Notes: generated from the sequence alone by a model not told the origin. Shown: positions 52,530-61,797, counted from the first letter of the stretch. The stretch: 64,000 nucleotides of DNA from Streptomyces sp. NBC_01476 (GCF_036227265.1 NZ_CP109446.1:7147001-7211000), one strand, 5' to 3'. A program made the numbers and translations.

Positions 52530-52750
52530 TCAGAAGAAACCCTGGTTGGGCAGCGGCGTTCCGTTGAGTTCGTAGCGGCCCACCGCGACCGCCTTGAGGG
52601 TCTTCGGATTGTGGGCCGCGATCGAGCGGATGGTGCGCCAGTGCCGGTCGAGGTGGGCACCGCGGCGTACCAGCGACCCGCCGCCGACGTCGAAGAGTTC
52701 GCTGGACGCCCGGTCGGGGATGATCGCCTGGGCCCTGCCTACGCCGGTCG
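52530..52750 (-). pseudogene. Acyl-CoA dehydrogenase-like monooxygenase, 3' relic
   Basis: The minus strand reads AQAIIPDRASSELFDVGGGS and LDRHWRTIRSIAAHNPKTLK, then GRYELNGTPLPNQGFF-stop at 52530. This is the C-terminus of SfnB/DszC-like flavin monooxygenases of the acyl-CoA dehydrogenase family. About 70 of the expected 400 codons remain; the upstream end runs into the stop region of the tetR gene. Confidence 0.7.
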
Positions 52751-52757
52751 GCGCGGA

Positions 52758-53336
52758 TCAGGGCGCCACCGCGCGCGCGACGCAGTCGCGGAGCAGGGCC
52801 CGGCGGCGGTCGTGCTCGGCGGGCGGCTCGTCGGCGGTCGCGGTGTAGACGCTGCTGGCCGGTGACCAGGCGCTCGCCATGGCGATCACCAGGGTGAGCA
52901 GGTCGAAGGGGTCGCCGGGGCGCAGGCGGCCCGCCTCCTGCGCCTGGGCGATGGCGGTGAGCTTGGGCTCGTGCCGGGAGCTGTCGAACCACGGACCGGT
53001 CGGGCGCTGCTCCAGCCGGATCCAGGCGATGAGCCGGACCAGCCCGGGCCGGCGCAGGTTCTGGTCGTACACCCGCACCGCCCAGCCGGGGAGGTCGTCG
53101 GCGTCGAAGGGGAGGTCGTCGGTGCTCCGCTCGACGCAGTCGGCGACGACCGCGTCGAAGAGGCCCTCCTTGTTGCCGAAGTAGCCGTAGACCTGCGCTT
53201 TGTTGGTGCGCGCCGCGGCGATGATGCGCTCGATGCGGGCCCCGGCGATGCCGTGCTGCGCGAACTCCTCGGCGGCGGCGTCGAGGATGCGCCGACTGGT
53301 GGCGGCACCGCGCGGCGTGGTCGGCAGTTCGGGCAT
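52758..53336 (-). CDS. TetR/AcrR family regulator
   Basis: A 192-residue TetR protein: SRRILDAAAEEFAQHGIAGA, RIERIIAAARTNKAQVYGYF (helix-turn-helix at about residues 30-55) and a ligand domain with LRRPGLVRLIAWIRLEQRPT. It opens MPELPTTPRGAATSRR from an ATG at 53336. It is divergent from an alcohol dehydrogenase with ACAGAC-type repeats between the start codons. Likely represses the dehydrogenase and itself. Confidence 0.9.
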   Translation of the reverse strand: MPELPTTPRGAATSRRILDAAAEEFAQHGIAGARIERIIAAARTNKAQVYGYFGNKEGLFDAVVADCVERSTDDLPFDADDLPGWAVRVYDQNLRRPGLVRLIAWIRLEQRPTGPWFDSSRHEPKLTAIAQAQEAGRLRPGDPFDLLTLVIAMASAWSPASSVYTATADEPPAEHDRRRALLRDCVARAVAP

Positions 53337-53357
53337 GCGGCCGATTTTAACAGACAG

Positions 53358-53422
53358 AACCGTCGGTTTTCTTTTCGTCCGGAGAGGTCTAGGCTCGAAA
53401 ACAGACCGAAAAGTTTGTCTGT
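53358..53422. promoter_or_regulatory. Repeats between tetR and alcohol dehydrogenase
   Basis: ACAGAC (53401-53406) and GTCTGT (53417-53422) form an inverted repeat near the dehydrogenase start; a further ACAGAC lies near 53350 and AACCGTCGGTT (53358-53368) is a perfect odd palindrome near the tetR start. These are the likely TetR operators. Confidence 0.5.
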
Positions 53423-53434
53423 CTTGGAGGGTTC

Positions 53435-54487
53435 ATGCGTACGACCACTGGCTGGCAGAGCACCACCGACGGCTCGACCGCACTGGAGCGGGTCACGATC
53501 GAGCGCCGGGACCTGCGCGACGACGACATCGCGGTGCGCGTCGACTTCTGCGGCGTCTGCCACAGCGACCTGCACCGGATCCAGGGTGTGCTCGGCGAAA
53601 GTGCGGTGGTCCCCGGCCACGAGTTCACCGGCACGGTCACCGCCGTGGGCGCCGCGGCGAACGGCTTCACCCCGGGGGACCGGGTCGCGGTCGGCACCGT
53701 CGTCGACTCCTGCGGCGTCTGCCCGATGTGCGAGGTGGGCCAGGAGAACTTCTGCTACGAACGCCCGACCACCACCTACGGCGGTACCGACCGGATCGAC
53801 GGCAGTACGACGAAGGGCGGCTACAGCCGCGAGTACGTGCTGCGGGAGAAGTTCGCCTACCCGCTGCCCGAAGGGCTCGACCCGGCCGCCGCCGCCCCGC
53901 TGATGTGCGCCGGCATCACCATGTGGGAGCCGTTGCGCGCGGCCGGGATCGGACCGGGCAGCCGCGTCGCGGTGGCCGGCCTCGGCGGCCTGGGCCATTT
54001 GGGGGTGAAACTGGCCGCGGCGCTCGGCGCCGAAGTCACCGTGCTCAGCCGTACCCCGGGCAAGTCCGACGACGCCCGCAAGCTCGGGGCCGCGGACACA
54101 CTGCTGACGACCGACGAGAGCCGGACGCAGCAGGCGCGTGGCCGCTTCGACCTCATCCTGGACACCGTCCCGGCCCCGCACGACCTCTCGCCGCTGCTGC
54201 GCATGGCGGCCCTGGACGGCACGCTGGCCGTGCTCGGCTACCCGCTCCCGACCACGGTGGCGCTCCTGGACCTGGTCCAGGGCCGCAAGAAGCTGACCTC
54301 ATCGGGCACCGGCGGCCGGTCGCAGACCGCGCGGATGCTGGAATTCTGCGCCGAGCACGCCATCAGCGCGGATGTCGAGGTGGTTGCCTCGGCCCGCGTC
54401 CAGGAGGCCCTCACCCGCCTGGCGCGCGGCGATGTCCGCTACCGCTTCGTACTGGACCTGTCCGACCTCGACCAGCCCGCCTCCTGA
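53435..54487 (+). CDS. Zinc-dependent alcohol dehydrogenase (YahK-like)
   Basis: A 350-residue medium-chain alcohol dehydrogenase. The catalytic zinc ligands are Cys and His in CGVCHSDLH and PGHEFTG; the structural zinc cluster is SCGVCPMCEVGQENFC. The coenzyme fold is VAVAGLGGLGHLGVKLAAAL. The C-terminus ends LARGDVRYRFVLDLSDLDQ. NADPH-dependent aldehyde reductases of the YahK type share this sequence pattern. GGAGG precedes the ATG. It faces the TetR gene across shared repeats and is the intact counterpart of the relic at 26575-26890. Confidence 0.92.
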   Translation: MRTTTGWQSTTDGSTALERVTIERRDLRDDDIAVRVDFCGVCHSDLHRIQGVLGESAVVPGHEFTGTVTAVGAAANGFTPGDRVAVGTVVDSCGVCPMCEVGQENFCYERPTTTYGGTDRIDGSTTKGGYSREYVLREKFAYPLPEGLDPAAAAPLMCAGITMWEPLRAAGIGPGSRVAVAGLGGLGHLGVKLAAALGAEVTVLSRTPGKSDDARKLGAADTLLTTDESRTQQARGRFDLILDTVPAPHDLSPLLRMAALDGTLAVLGYPLPTTVALLDLVQGRKKLTSSGTGGRSQTARMLEFCAEHAISADVEVVASARVQEALTRLARGDVRYRFVLDLSDLDQPAS

Positions 54488-54779
54488 CGACAGCGGGTCC
54501 TTCCCGCCGAGCCCGTCGCCGCCGCCCCGACCGCTCATCGCCCGCTGATCCGCCGCGCCCGCCGGCTTCCCACCGGACCGGTCATGCCGAGCCCGCCGCT
54601 CCGCGGCCAGGTTCCCGCCGCCGGCGGACGCCCTCAGTCGGGCTGAGCGGTCGGCTGCGCGCGCCTGGCGCCGCAGCCGGGATCTGACGTCGTTGGCGGA
54701 TGCATGGAGGAGCCCGTCGTCCCCATGATGGCTGCCCGATCCGCCGCTTTTCGCAGAGAAGATCCGGTAGAGCCGTGGT

Positions 54780-55175
54780 GTTCCCGGAATCCCCTTCCAT
54801 GGCGCGTCCAGGATTGCGTCCGCCGCCCAAGTGGCCGCGTCCCCCGTGGGCGGGGCGGTACGTACCCAGAGCCTGGATCTGCTGGCACCGTCCGGCCGTC
54901 TCCTGCTGGTCGGCAACGCCGGTGGCGACTGGGGCAACCTCATCGACAGCAACCAGCTCTGGCTGCGCCGTGTCACGGTCTCCGGATTCTCGGCGGGCTC
55001 CTACCTTCCGGCCCACATGGACCAGCTCCGCCCCGCGGCTGAAGCCGCACTGAGGGCGGTCGCCGACGGCCTGGCCGAGACCGAGGTCGACGTACTTCCG
55101 CTGGAGGACGTGGTGACCGCGCACGAGCGGATGGAGAGCCGCGCGGTCGACGGCCGCATTGTCCTCACGCCGTGA
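54780..55175 (+). pseudogene. Quinone-oxidoreductase-type MDR, 3' fragment
   Basis: Only the last 110 codons of an MDR enzyme can be read: SPVGGAVRTQSLDLLAPSGR, LLLVGNAGGDWGNLIDSNQL, then DVLPLEDVVTAHERMESRAV and the terminal DGRIVLTP. The catalytic domain and most of the Rossmann fold are missing, and sequence before 54830 has no matching frame. The intervening 54488-54779 holds no gene. Confidence 0.7.
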
Positions 55176-55218
55176 GCACCAAGAGGACTGTGAGCGCCGT
55201 GAGCCCCGGACCAGGCGG

Positions 55219-56250
55219 TCAGGCGGCGGGCGCGAGGTAGGGGAAGAACGGGGTCGGCGGCGCATCGACGGCGTCCTTGCCGAGCCCGAGGCTCAGAGCG
55301 CTGTCGGTGGCGAGGGAGAACATGACCTCACCGGCGTTGTCGGTGAGCGCGCGGCCGTTGAACTCGGCGAAGCCGAAAACCGCGGGAGTGCCGATCGTGT
55401 AAGGAAGGACGTCCGGGAGAATGCGCTCGGCGACCCCCTGGCCGTACGCGTGGGGATCCGACGTGCTGCCCCGGGCACCGACGACCGCGGCGACGCGGTC
55501 GGTGATCTCCTCGCCGAAGGTGTCGATGTCGTCAGCGGGTTCGGTCTGATTCAGCCGCTCTGCCAGTGCGTCGTCGAACTGGGCGAAGATCGGTGACACC
55601 ATCGGGAGCCCGCACCGGTTGACGCGGTGCCATCCGCCGGCATCGGTGGCCAGCGCCGTCACGCCCCATACGCCGATGTCCCGGCGGCGCGTGAAGAGCA
55701 GCAGATCGGCGTCCGGCACCTCCAGGACGATCGACCACACTTTCATTCCGGCGAACAGGCTTGTGACCTCAGCGGAATCCGGCGCCGGCAGCTCGACATC
55801 GGTGGCGTGCTGGAAGGCCCGGCCGACCGCCTCGACCACGCCCGGGTTCATCCAGAACGGGTCGCCGGCCCGTCCGGTCCACACCCGCGTGCCCCCGTCG
55901 GTGCTGAGCGTGCGCCCGGTCCGGCCGGCCAGCAGGACGGTACCCTCCGCCGCGTCGTCGGCCGCCTGGGGTCCGACGAGCCGGCGCAGTTCGACCGCCT
56001 GCGACCCATCGGGAGCCACTTCCCCGAAGCTGAGGCGGTAGGAAAGGTTCTCGACGGCGTCGCCGGTGCTGTCGATCTTGAACTCGTACCGGGCCTCGGG
56101 GTGGAACCCCTTCGGCGCGTCCGGACCCGCGGAGTCGGAGCAGACGTTCATCACCAGAACGGTGCCGCGGTCGCCCCGGAACACGTACACGTCGGAGATG
56201 TTCAGCCGGGCGTCGGCCCTGGCCGCGGGCGAATCGAGGTGGTGGGACAT
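55219..56250 (-). CDS. DUF4331 family protein (second in window)
   Basis: A 343-residue DUF4331 protein that opens MSHHLDSPAARADARLNISD with the family's DVYVFRGDRGTVLVMNVCSD and HPEARYEFKIDSTGDAVENL. Compared with the first copy it is diverged but keeps the aligned VLVMNxCSD and EARYxFxID segments. The ATG at 56250 is chosen over an earlier codon because the extension (MPPRSVWSRH) is not family-like. No signal peptide. Function unknown. Confidence 0.87.
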   Translation of the reverse strand: MSHHLDSPAARADARLNISDVYVFRGDRGTVLVMNVCSDSAGPDAPKGFHPEARYEFKIDSTGDAVENLSYRLSFGEVAPDGSQAVELRRLVGPQAADDAAEGTVLLAGRTGRTLSTDGGTRVWTGRAGDPFWMNPGVVEAVGRAFQHATDVELPAPDSAEVTSLFAGMKVWSIVLEVPDADLLLFTRRRDIGVWGVTALATDAGGWHRVNRCGLPMVSPIFAQFDDALAERLNQTEPADDIDTFGEEITDRVAAVVGARGSTSDPHAYGQGVAERILPDVLPYTIGTPAVFGFAEFNGRALTDNAGEVMFSLATDSALSLGLGKDAVDAPPTPFFPYLAPAA

Positions 56251-56509
56251 GTGACGACTCCAGACACTCCGCGGAGGCACGCCCTTTCCCTCAGGCTAAC
56301 CGCGCCGTTCCACGGACGCACCGCGACGAAACCGGGCCAGGCGCCCCCCGCGGCCCCGCCGCCGCAGCGGCACCCACGGCTCCCGGGTGTCTCCGCCCGG
56401 CCTCCGCGCACGGGTGGCGAGCCTGGCCGGTGCGTGCGAGGACCGCCGAGGTCCACCGGCCTCGCGGCCGGCCGGCCCCTCCGCCGGCGGCGCCGACCGG
56501 CCACCGTGG

Positions 56510-56977
56510 TCAGGAACGGCGTCGGCGCAGGGCTCGGTAGAGGTCCCCGGCCGCATCCGCGGACCTGAGCCACCAGCCCTGCAGGGTGTCCCGCACCCCG
56601 GTCAGCAGCCACCGCCACTTGAACCACAGGGGCAGTTTCCGGAAAGGGACGAACGTGAGCGTGTCGTCGATCGCGTTCTCGGCGAAGCCGCCGGGGCCCT
56701 CGGCACGCAGCGCCGCGTACAGCTCCGGCGTCAACTCGCCATGGAGCCGGGCCGCGACACCCGCCGCGGTGAACGCGAACTGCCGCTGGTCGCGATCAGG
56801 AAGCCGCATCGCCCTGACGATCCGTGGTGACGCCTCCGACAGCGGGCGGGTGAAGGTGAGGCCGATCACCGCCGTGCCGAGGTGACGCTCACCGCGCTCG
56901 AACGCGGCGTCCACGGCGGCGGGGTCGTCCATGTGCGACAGGCCCTCGCCGCTCTCCCAGTCGTATTCGGGCGCCAT
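56510..56977 (-). CDS. Hypothetical protein, candidate RHS immunity
   Basis: A 155-residue protein beginning MAPEYDWESGEGLSHMDDPA at an ATG (56977) preceded by GAGG. It contains FTAAGVAARLHGELTPELYA and a hydrophobic aromatic stretch LPLWFKWRWLLTG, which may be amphipathic rather than membrane-spanning. It starts 15 bases after the RHS toxin stop on the same strand, the classic location of an immunity gene; hence the call. Family not recognised. Confidence 0.65.
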   Translation of the reverse strand: MAPEYDWESGEGLSHMDDPAAVDAAFERGERHLGTAVIGLTFTRPLSEASPRIVRAMRLPDRDQRQFAFTAAGVAARLHGELTPELYAALRAEGPGGFAENAIDDTLTFVPFRKLPLWFKWRWLLTGVRDTLQGWWLRSADAAGDLYRALRRRRS

Positions 56978-56991
56978 ACCGTACCTCGCTG

Positions 56992-58890
56992 TCAGCCGTC
57001 GCACGGCGGCGGGAGCACCCGCTGCTTCTTGATGTTGTCGATCATGCCCGCCTTCTTCAGCTTGGTCAGGTCGCCCTGCGTGACGCTCTTGGACGGGTAC
57101 GAGCCCTGCACATGGCCGTGGTAGATCTCCTTGATGATATTGCCGTCCTTGTCGGTGATCGCCCGGTGCCGGTCCAGCACCACGATCTCGCCGTTCTCAT
57201 GGTCGACGCCCAGCCGACGGGTGACGTTCGGGTTGTCCGGGTCCAGGTCGATGGACCTGTCCAGTGCGGCCTGGCCGTTGGACGGCGCACGGCTGACCTC
57301 GCCCTTGGCCGACGAACCGCTGCTCGCACCGTGCTTGCCGTACTCCGAGTCGTCGTAGACGCGGACCGGTTGGCTGCCGTCGCCTTCCAGGCCGAGCGGG
57401 TCGCTCCAGCGGAAGGGGTTGTCGACGTACGCGTGGTGGTTGGGGGCGGGGACCAGGCCGAGCGGGTCGGGGGAGAGGAAACTCGCGGTGTCCGGGGTGT
57501 AGTAGCGGGCGAGGTTGTAGTGCAGCCCCGTCTCCGGGTCGCGGTACTGGCCGGGGAAGGCCAGCGGGCACAGGCCGTCGTTGCCGCCGGCCAGCGGACT
57601 GCCCCACACACTGGTCGCGGCCCGCCAGGCGATGGTGCCGTCCTCGCCGACGAGTTCACTGGGGGTGCCGGCCAGGTCGGTGACGATCGCGTAGAACCGC
57701 CGGTCGATCTCGTCGGGGTCGTCGGTGTGCCACCGCCGGCGCACCTGGGCGGCCGCCCGGTGGGTGCCCGGCTCCCAGTCCCAGGTGTCGGTCTCCACCA
57801 CACCGTCGCGGACCGCCCGCTGCTCCGCGAGGTTGGCGCAGTCCCAGGTGAACAGGATCTCCTCGGTGACCGTCCCGTCCTCGCCCAGCCGGGACTTGGC
57901 GGTGCGCCGGCCGAGCGCGTCATAGCGGTACCGCCATATGCCCTTGTCCGGGGTGGCGACCTCGGTGAGCCGGTCCTCGGCGTCCCAGGCGTAGGTCCAG
58001 ATCCTGCGCAGCCCGGACAGCGTCCGCCGGATCATGCGGACCACCCGCCCCTGGCCGTCGTACGCGTACGCGGTGCGGCCCGCCGAGGTGACCATCGTCC
58101 CGGTGTGCTCCACCGGGCCCTGCGCGTCCTGCCCGCCGGGGGCCGGATGGGTGGCAGCGGTGAGGTTGCCGAGGTCGTCGTACGCGTAGGACTCGGTCCA
58201 GGCCGCGGCCGACAGACCCGTGACGCGGCCCGCGCGGTCGAGGTCGAACCGGCGGGCGCCGCCCAGCAGTTCGTCGATACCGGTCAGGTGGCCGTCCGCG
58301 CGGTAGGCGTAGGAACGGGACTGCCGTACGGTTGCGTCGCCGGGGCCGGTGTCGCCCGCCGTCCGTGACCGGATGAGCTGTTCGACCAGGCGGTGGCCCG
58401 CGTCCCAGGACTGTGCCAGGGTGGCGGCTCCGCCGAGGCCACGCGCCGTCTCGCGGCCGGCCGCGTCGTGCGCGAAGGTCAGCTCACCGCCCCCGGTGAC
58501 GAGCGAGGTGGGCAGGCCCGCGGAGTCGTACGACCAGTGCGAGGTGGCGCCGCTGGGTGTGACCCGCCGCACCCGCCGGCCCAGCGGGTCGTACGCGCTG
58601 GTGACCGCGCGGCCGTCGACCGTCTCCGCGACGACCCGGCCCACCGCGTCGTAGGCATAACCGACCTCGCTGCCCGGGTTCACGGCGCTCACGAGCCGCC
58701 CGGCCGCGTCGTACCGCAGTGAGGTGACCGCGCCGTCGCCCGTGCGCGATTCCACGACGCGGCGCGCCGCGTCACGGGTCAGCCCGATCATCTGCCCGGT
58801 GCCGTTCGCCCGCTCGATCTGACGGCCCGCCGGGTCGCCGCGAACCACCACGCCCGAGGACGCGTGGCATGGCACGAGAGGTTCCCCCAC
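56992..58890 (-). CDS. RHS repeat protein with toxin tip, N-terminally truncated
   Basis: A 632-residue RHS fragment. YD repeats (RYDAAGRLVSAVNPGSEVGY, YDALGRRTAKSRLGED and others) run to residue about 450, then the RHS core (GQYRDPETGLHYNLARYYTP, DTASFLSPDPLGL, and WSDPLGLEGDGS as the end). The tip (about 511-632) includes APSNGQAALDRSIDLDPDNP, RRLGVDHENGEIVVLDRHRA and EIYHGHVQGSYPSKSVTQGD, resembling the Ntox17-like polymorphic toxin group. No export domain or PAAR is present: the frame opens at GTG 58890 in mid-repeats. Likely the surviving end of a larger gene. The tip is intact. Confidence 0.8.
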   Translation of the reverse strand: MGEPLVPCHASSGVVVRGDPAGRQIERANGTGQMIGLTRDAARRVVESRTGDGAVTSLRYDAAGRLVSAVNPGSEVGYAYDAVGRVVAETVDGRAVTSAYDPLGRRVRRVTPSGATSHWSYDSAGLPTSLVTGGGELTFAHDAAGRETARGLGGAATLAQSWDAGHRLVEQLIRSRTAGDTGPGDATVRQSRSYAYRADGHLTGIDELLGGARRFDLDRAGRVTGLSAAAWTESYAYDDLGNLTAATHPAPGGQDAQGPVEHTGTMVTSAGRTAYAYDGQGRVVRMIRRTLSGLRRIWTYAWDAEDRLTEVATPDKGIWRYRYDALGRRTAKSRLGEDGTVTEEILFTWDCANLAEQRAVRDGVVETDTWDWEPGTHRAAAQVRRRWHTDDPDEIDRRFYAIVTDLAGTPSELVGEDGTIAWRAATSVWGSPLAGGNDGLCPLAFPGQYRDPETGLHYNLARYYTPDTASFLSPDPLGLVPAPNHHAYVDNPFRWSDPLGLEGDGSQPVRVYDDSEYGKHGASSGSSAKGEVSRAPSNGQAALDRSIDLDPDNPNVTRRLGVDHENGEIVVLDRHRAITDKDGNIIKEIYHGHVQGSYPSKSVTQGDLTKLKKAGMIDNIKKQRVLPPPCDG

Positions 58891-58954
58891 GTCAGCAGCC
58901 GGCCGGTGCCTCCTTCGCCGTCCGCGGCCCGGCGCGACGCCGGTCAGCCGCCGG

Positions 58955-59797
58955 TCAGCCGCTCGTCAGGTCCTGGAGGCCGACCACGCGGAGCAGTTCC
59001 AGCCGCTCGTAGGACCTGCTGTCCGGACGCGCGGTGTAGACGACCAGTCGCTGGTCGTGCTCCGGGTTCAGCAGTACCTCGCAGTCCAGCTCCAGCAGGC
59101 CGACGACCGGGTGCAGGAAGCGCTTGGTGTCGCCGCGGCGTACCGCGACCTCGTGGGTGTCCCACAGCGCGGAGAACTCCTCGCTGCGGGCACGCAGCCG
59201 GCGTACGAGCCCCGCAAGCCGCGCGTCGTCCGGGCGGCGGCCGAGTGCGGCACGCAGATCCGCCACCGCGGTGCGCGCGGCACGGTCTCGGTCCTCGGCG
59301 GGAAAGAGTTCCCGCGCGGCGGGGTCGGTGAAGTAGCGCCAGACGACGTTGCGCTCCGCCTCGGGGCGGGTGGACGCGTCACCGTGGAGCGCCCTGTCCA
59401 TGGCGTTCTGCGCGAGGATGTCGCCCCGGTCGTTCAGCACCCGGGCGGGAGTGTCCGTCAGCCGGTCGAGGACGAGCAGCAGGCCGGGGCGGACGTGCTC
59501 GGAGGTCGGCCGGTTGCGCGGCGGCTCCTCGCCGGCCAGGTGGAAGAGGTGGTCCCGTTCGTCGCCGGTCAGCCGCAGCGCGCGGGCGACCGCGGCGAGC
59601 ATCTGCCGGGACGGGCGTGAGCCCCTGGCCTGCTCCAGCCGCGTGTAGTGGTCGGTGGACATGCCTGCCAGCTGCGCCACCTCTTCACGGCGCAGCCCCG
59701 GGGTGCGGCGTCGCGGGCCCTGCGACAGGCCCACGTCGCTGGGAGCGAGCCGGCTACGGCAGTGCCGCAGGAAGTCGGCCAGTTCGGTTCTGTCCAC
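58955..59797 (-). CDS. XRE regulator with MmyB-like ligand domain
   Basis: A 280-residue protein with the family layout: helix-turn-helix in residues about 10-75 (LSQGPRRRTPGLRREEVAQL, AGMSTDHYTRLEQARG) and an MmyB-like ligand-binding domain in the C-terminal 170 residues (PARVLNDRGDILAQNAMDRA, NVVWRYFTDPAARELFPAED). It faces the aldo/keto reductase at 60035 across 237 bases, the usual regulator-enzyme pair for this family. GTG at 59797 gives the conserved VDRTELADFLRHCR start. Confidence 0.88.
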   Translation of the reverse strand: MDRTELADFLRHCRSRLAPSDVGLSQGPRRRTPGLRREEVAQLAGMSTDHYTRLEQARGSRPSRQMLAAVARALRLTGDERDHLFHLAGEEPPRNRPTSEHVRPGLLLVLDRLTDTPARVLNDRGDILAQNAMDRALHGDASTRPEAERNVVWRYFTDPAARELFPAEDRDRAARTAVADLRAALGRRPDDARLAGLVRRLRARSEEFSALWDTHEVAVRRGDTKRFLHPVVGLLELDCEVLLNPEHDQRLVVYTARPDSRSYERLELLRVVGLQDLTSG

Positions 59798-60034
59798 ACC
59801 CCCACCATGCCCCCGGACGCCGGCGGCAGCCAGGGACGGCGCGTCCCCGGATAAGGACGTCTCTCCCGCCGGTGCCCGCATCGCCGCAGGCTGGAGACCG
59901 GACCGGCGGCGCCGCGCAGGAGCGGCGAGAGACACACCGGTGCCGCACACGGCAGCTGTAAGGCCCGCGGCCCCCGCCCGCCGGCGCATCATCGCGCGCT
60001 GTTCCCACCGTGTGCAGAGAAAGGAAGATCACCC

Positions 60035-61057
60035 ATGCAGTACCGCACGCTCGGCCGGACCGGTATCAAGGTCAGCCCCTACGCCCTCGGCGCCTTGATG
60101 TTCGCCACGTCCGTCGGCAACCCCGACCCCGACGACTCGGCCCGGATCATCCACAAGGCGCTGGACGCCGGCATCAACCTCGTCGACACCGCTGACGTCT
60201 ACGGCGACTCCGAAGAGGTGGTCGGCAAGGCGCTCAAGGGCCGACGTGACCATGTCGTCCTCGCGACCAAAGTGAGCCGCCCGCTCGGTGACGACCCCAA
60301 TCAACAGGGCGCGTCGCGGCGCTGGATCACGACCGCGGTGGAGAACTCGCTGCGCCGGCTGCGGACCGACCACATCGACCTCTACCAGATCCACCGGCCC
60401 AACCCCGACACGGACATCGAGGAGACGCTCTCGGTGCTCTCCGACCTGATCCACAGCGGAAAGGTCCGCGCGATCGGGACCTCCGGGGTGCCGGCGTCCG
60501 ACATCGTCGAGGCCCGGTGGGTCGCCGAGCGGCGCGGGCTGGCGCGTTTCCACACCGAGCAGCCGCCGTACTCGCTGCTCAGCCGCGGTATCGAACGCGA
60601 GGTGCTGCCGGTCGCCGAGCGTTACGGGCTGGGCACGCTGGTGTGGGGCCCGCTCGGACAGGGGCTGCTCACCGGGCGGGTCCGCGCGGGCCGGGAGAAC
60701 GAACTGCGCCGCGCCGGCTTCTTCCAGCACCTCAATGACGAGCGCCGGCTGGACACCGTCGAGCGGTTCATCGCGCTCGCCGAGGAGGTGGGGGTGCCGC
60801 TGACCCACCTCGCGATGGCGTTCACCATCGCTCATCCCGGCGTGACCAGCGCGATCGTCGGGCCGCGTACGATGAGCCACCTCGACGACCTGCTCGCCGG
60901 CGCCGACCTGGCGCTCACCGACGACATCCTCGACCGGATCGACGAGATCGTCCCGCCGGGCACCGACGTCGGCACACTCGACCAGGCGTATGTGCCGCCG
61001 GCTCTCCAGCAGCCGGGCCTCCGCCGCCGGCCGGCCGGCGAACGCAGCGCCGGCTGA
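60035..61057 (+). CDS. Aldo/keto reductase
   Basis: A 340-residue aldo/keto reductase. Asp and Tyr are in LVDTADVYGDSEE, Lys in VLATKVSRP and His in YQIHRPNPDTD, a complete tetrad; the NADPH loop is in GVTSAIVGPRTMSHLDDLLA. GAAAGGAAG lies upstream of the ATG. Divergent from an XRE-MmyB regulator that probably controls it. A second aldo/keto reductase at 25547 is a more distant family member. Confidence 0.92.
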   Translation: MQYRTLGRTGIKVSPYALGALMFATSVGNPDPDDSARIIHKALDAGINLVDTADVYGDSEEVVGKALKGRRDHVVLATKVSRPLGDDPNQQGASRRWITTAVENSLRRLRTDHIDLYQIHRPNPDTDIEETLSVLSDLIHSGKVRAIGTSGVPASDIVEARWVAERRGLARFHTEQPPYSLLSRGIEREVLPVAERYGLGTLVWGPLGQGLLTGRVRAGRENELRRAGFFQHLNDERRLDTVERFIALAEEVGVPLTHLAMAFTIAHPGVTSAIVGPRTMSHLDDLLAGADLALTDDILDRIDEIVPPGTDVGTLDQAYVPPALQQPGLRRRPAGERSAG

Positions 61058-61159
61058 CGCGGTGACCCGGGGGCCGTCCGGGCCGTTGCCGGGTCGACGC
61101 AACGGGGTTGCCGGCGGCGGATGCCGGGCAACCGCCGCGGGCGGGTCCGCGGGGGCCGG

Positions 61160-61630
61160 TCAGCCGCCGGACTCGTCCTCCGCCAGGTTCTCCAGTACGG
61201 CTTCCGACAGGGCCGCCAGCGCGTCGAGCTGCCGGGGGCTGATCACATCGAGGAAGACGCGGCGCACGTGGTTCACGTGCAGCGGGACGGCCTTGTCGAT
61301 CGCCTCCCGGCCCTCCTCGGTGAGCGCCACGTGATTGCCGCGGCTGTCCTCCGCGCAGGGGCGCCGTTCGACCAGTCCCCGCGCGATCATCCGGGAGAGC
61401 TGGTGGGTGAGGCGGGTCTTCTCCCAGCGGAGGAGTTCGCGCAGCTCGAACACCCGCAGGGAACCTTCCGGCTGCAGGGAGAGGCTGCTCAGTACGGCGA
61501 AGTCCGCCAGCGAGAGACCCGAATCCCGGAGCAGCTGCCGGTTCATGTGGCGGCGGAGGTCCTCCTGCATCGTGAGAAAGCCGTACCACGCGCGCCGCTC
61601 GCGCTCATTCAACTGCTCGGACTCGGTCAC
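61160..61630 (-). CDS. MarR family transcriptional regulator
   Basis: A 156-residue MarR protein: LSLADFAVLSSLSLQPEGSL, ELLRWEKTRLTHQLSRMIAR (recognition helix) and GLVERRPCAEDSRGNHVALT (wing). One cysteine in the wing (PCAED) could sense oxidation. GTG start at 61630. Upstream lies TGACGCGTCA and, before the divergent SDR, a related long palindrome, so it probably controls both genes. Confidence 0.9.
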   Translation of the reverse strand: MTESEQLNERERRAWYGFLTMQEDLRRHMNRQLLRDSGLSLADFAVLSSLSLQPEGSLRVFELRELLRWEKTRLTHQLSRMIARGLVERRPCAEDSRGNHVALTEEGREAIDKAVPLHVNHVRRVFLDVISPRQLDALAALSEAVLENLAEDESGG

Positions 61631-61644
61631 GCTGCAAGGCTACA

Positions 61645-61757
61645 GGATGACGCGTCACCCGATGATTGCGGCGTCGGCCGCCGAGTAGCCCAGTCATGTT
61701 GGCCTTGACGAGCCGTCTGAGGGTGACGCATCATCCTTGTAGGGTGATGTGTCACCC
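61645..61757. promoter_or_regulatory. Paired MarR operators between marR and SDR
   Basis: GGATGACGCGTCACCC (61645-61660) contains the perfect palindrome TGACGCGTCA beside marR. GGGTGACGCATCATCC (61721-61736) and GGGTGATGTGTCACCC (61742-61757) form a 14-of-16 inverted repeat with a 5-base spacer beside the SDR gene. All share the TGACG/TGATG-type half site. Confidence 0.7.
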
Positions 61758-61797
61758 CAAATCCGAGTGATCGTCCGGGAAGAAAGGTGCAAGTGCC

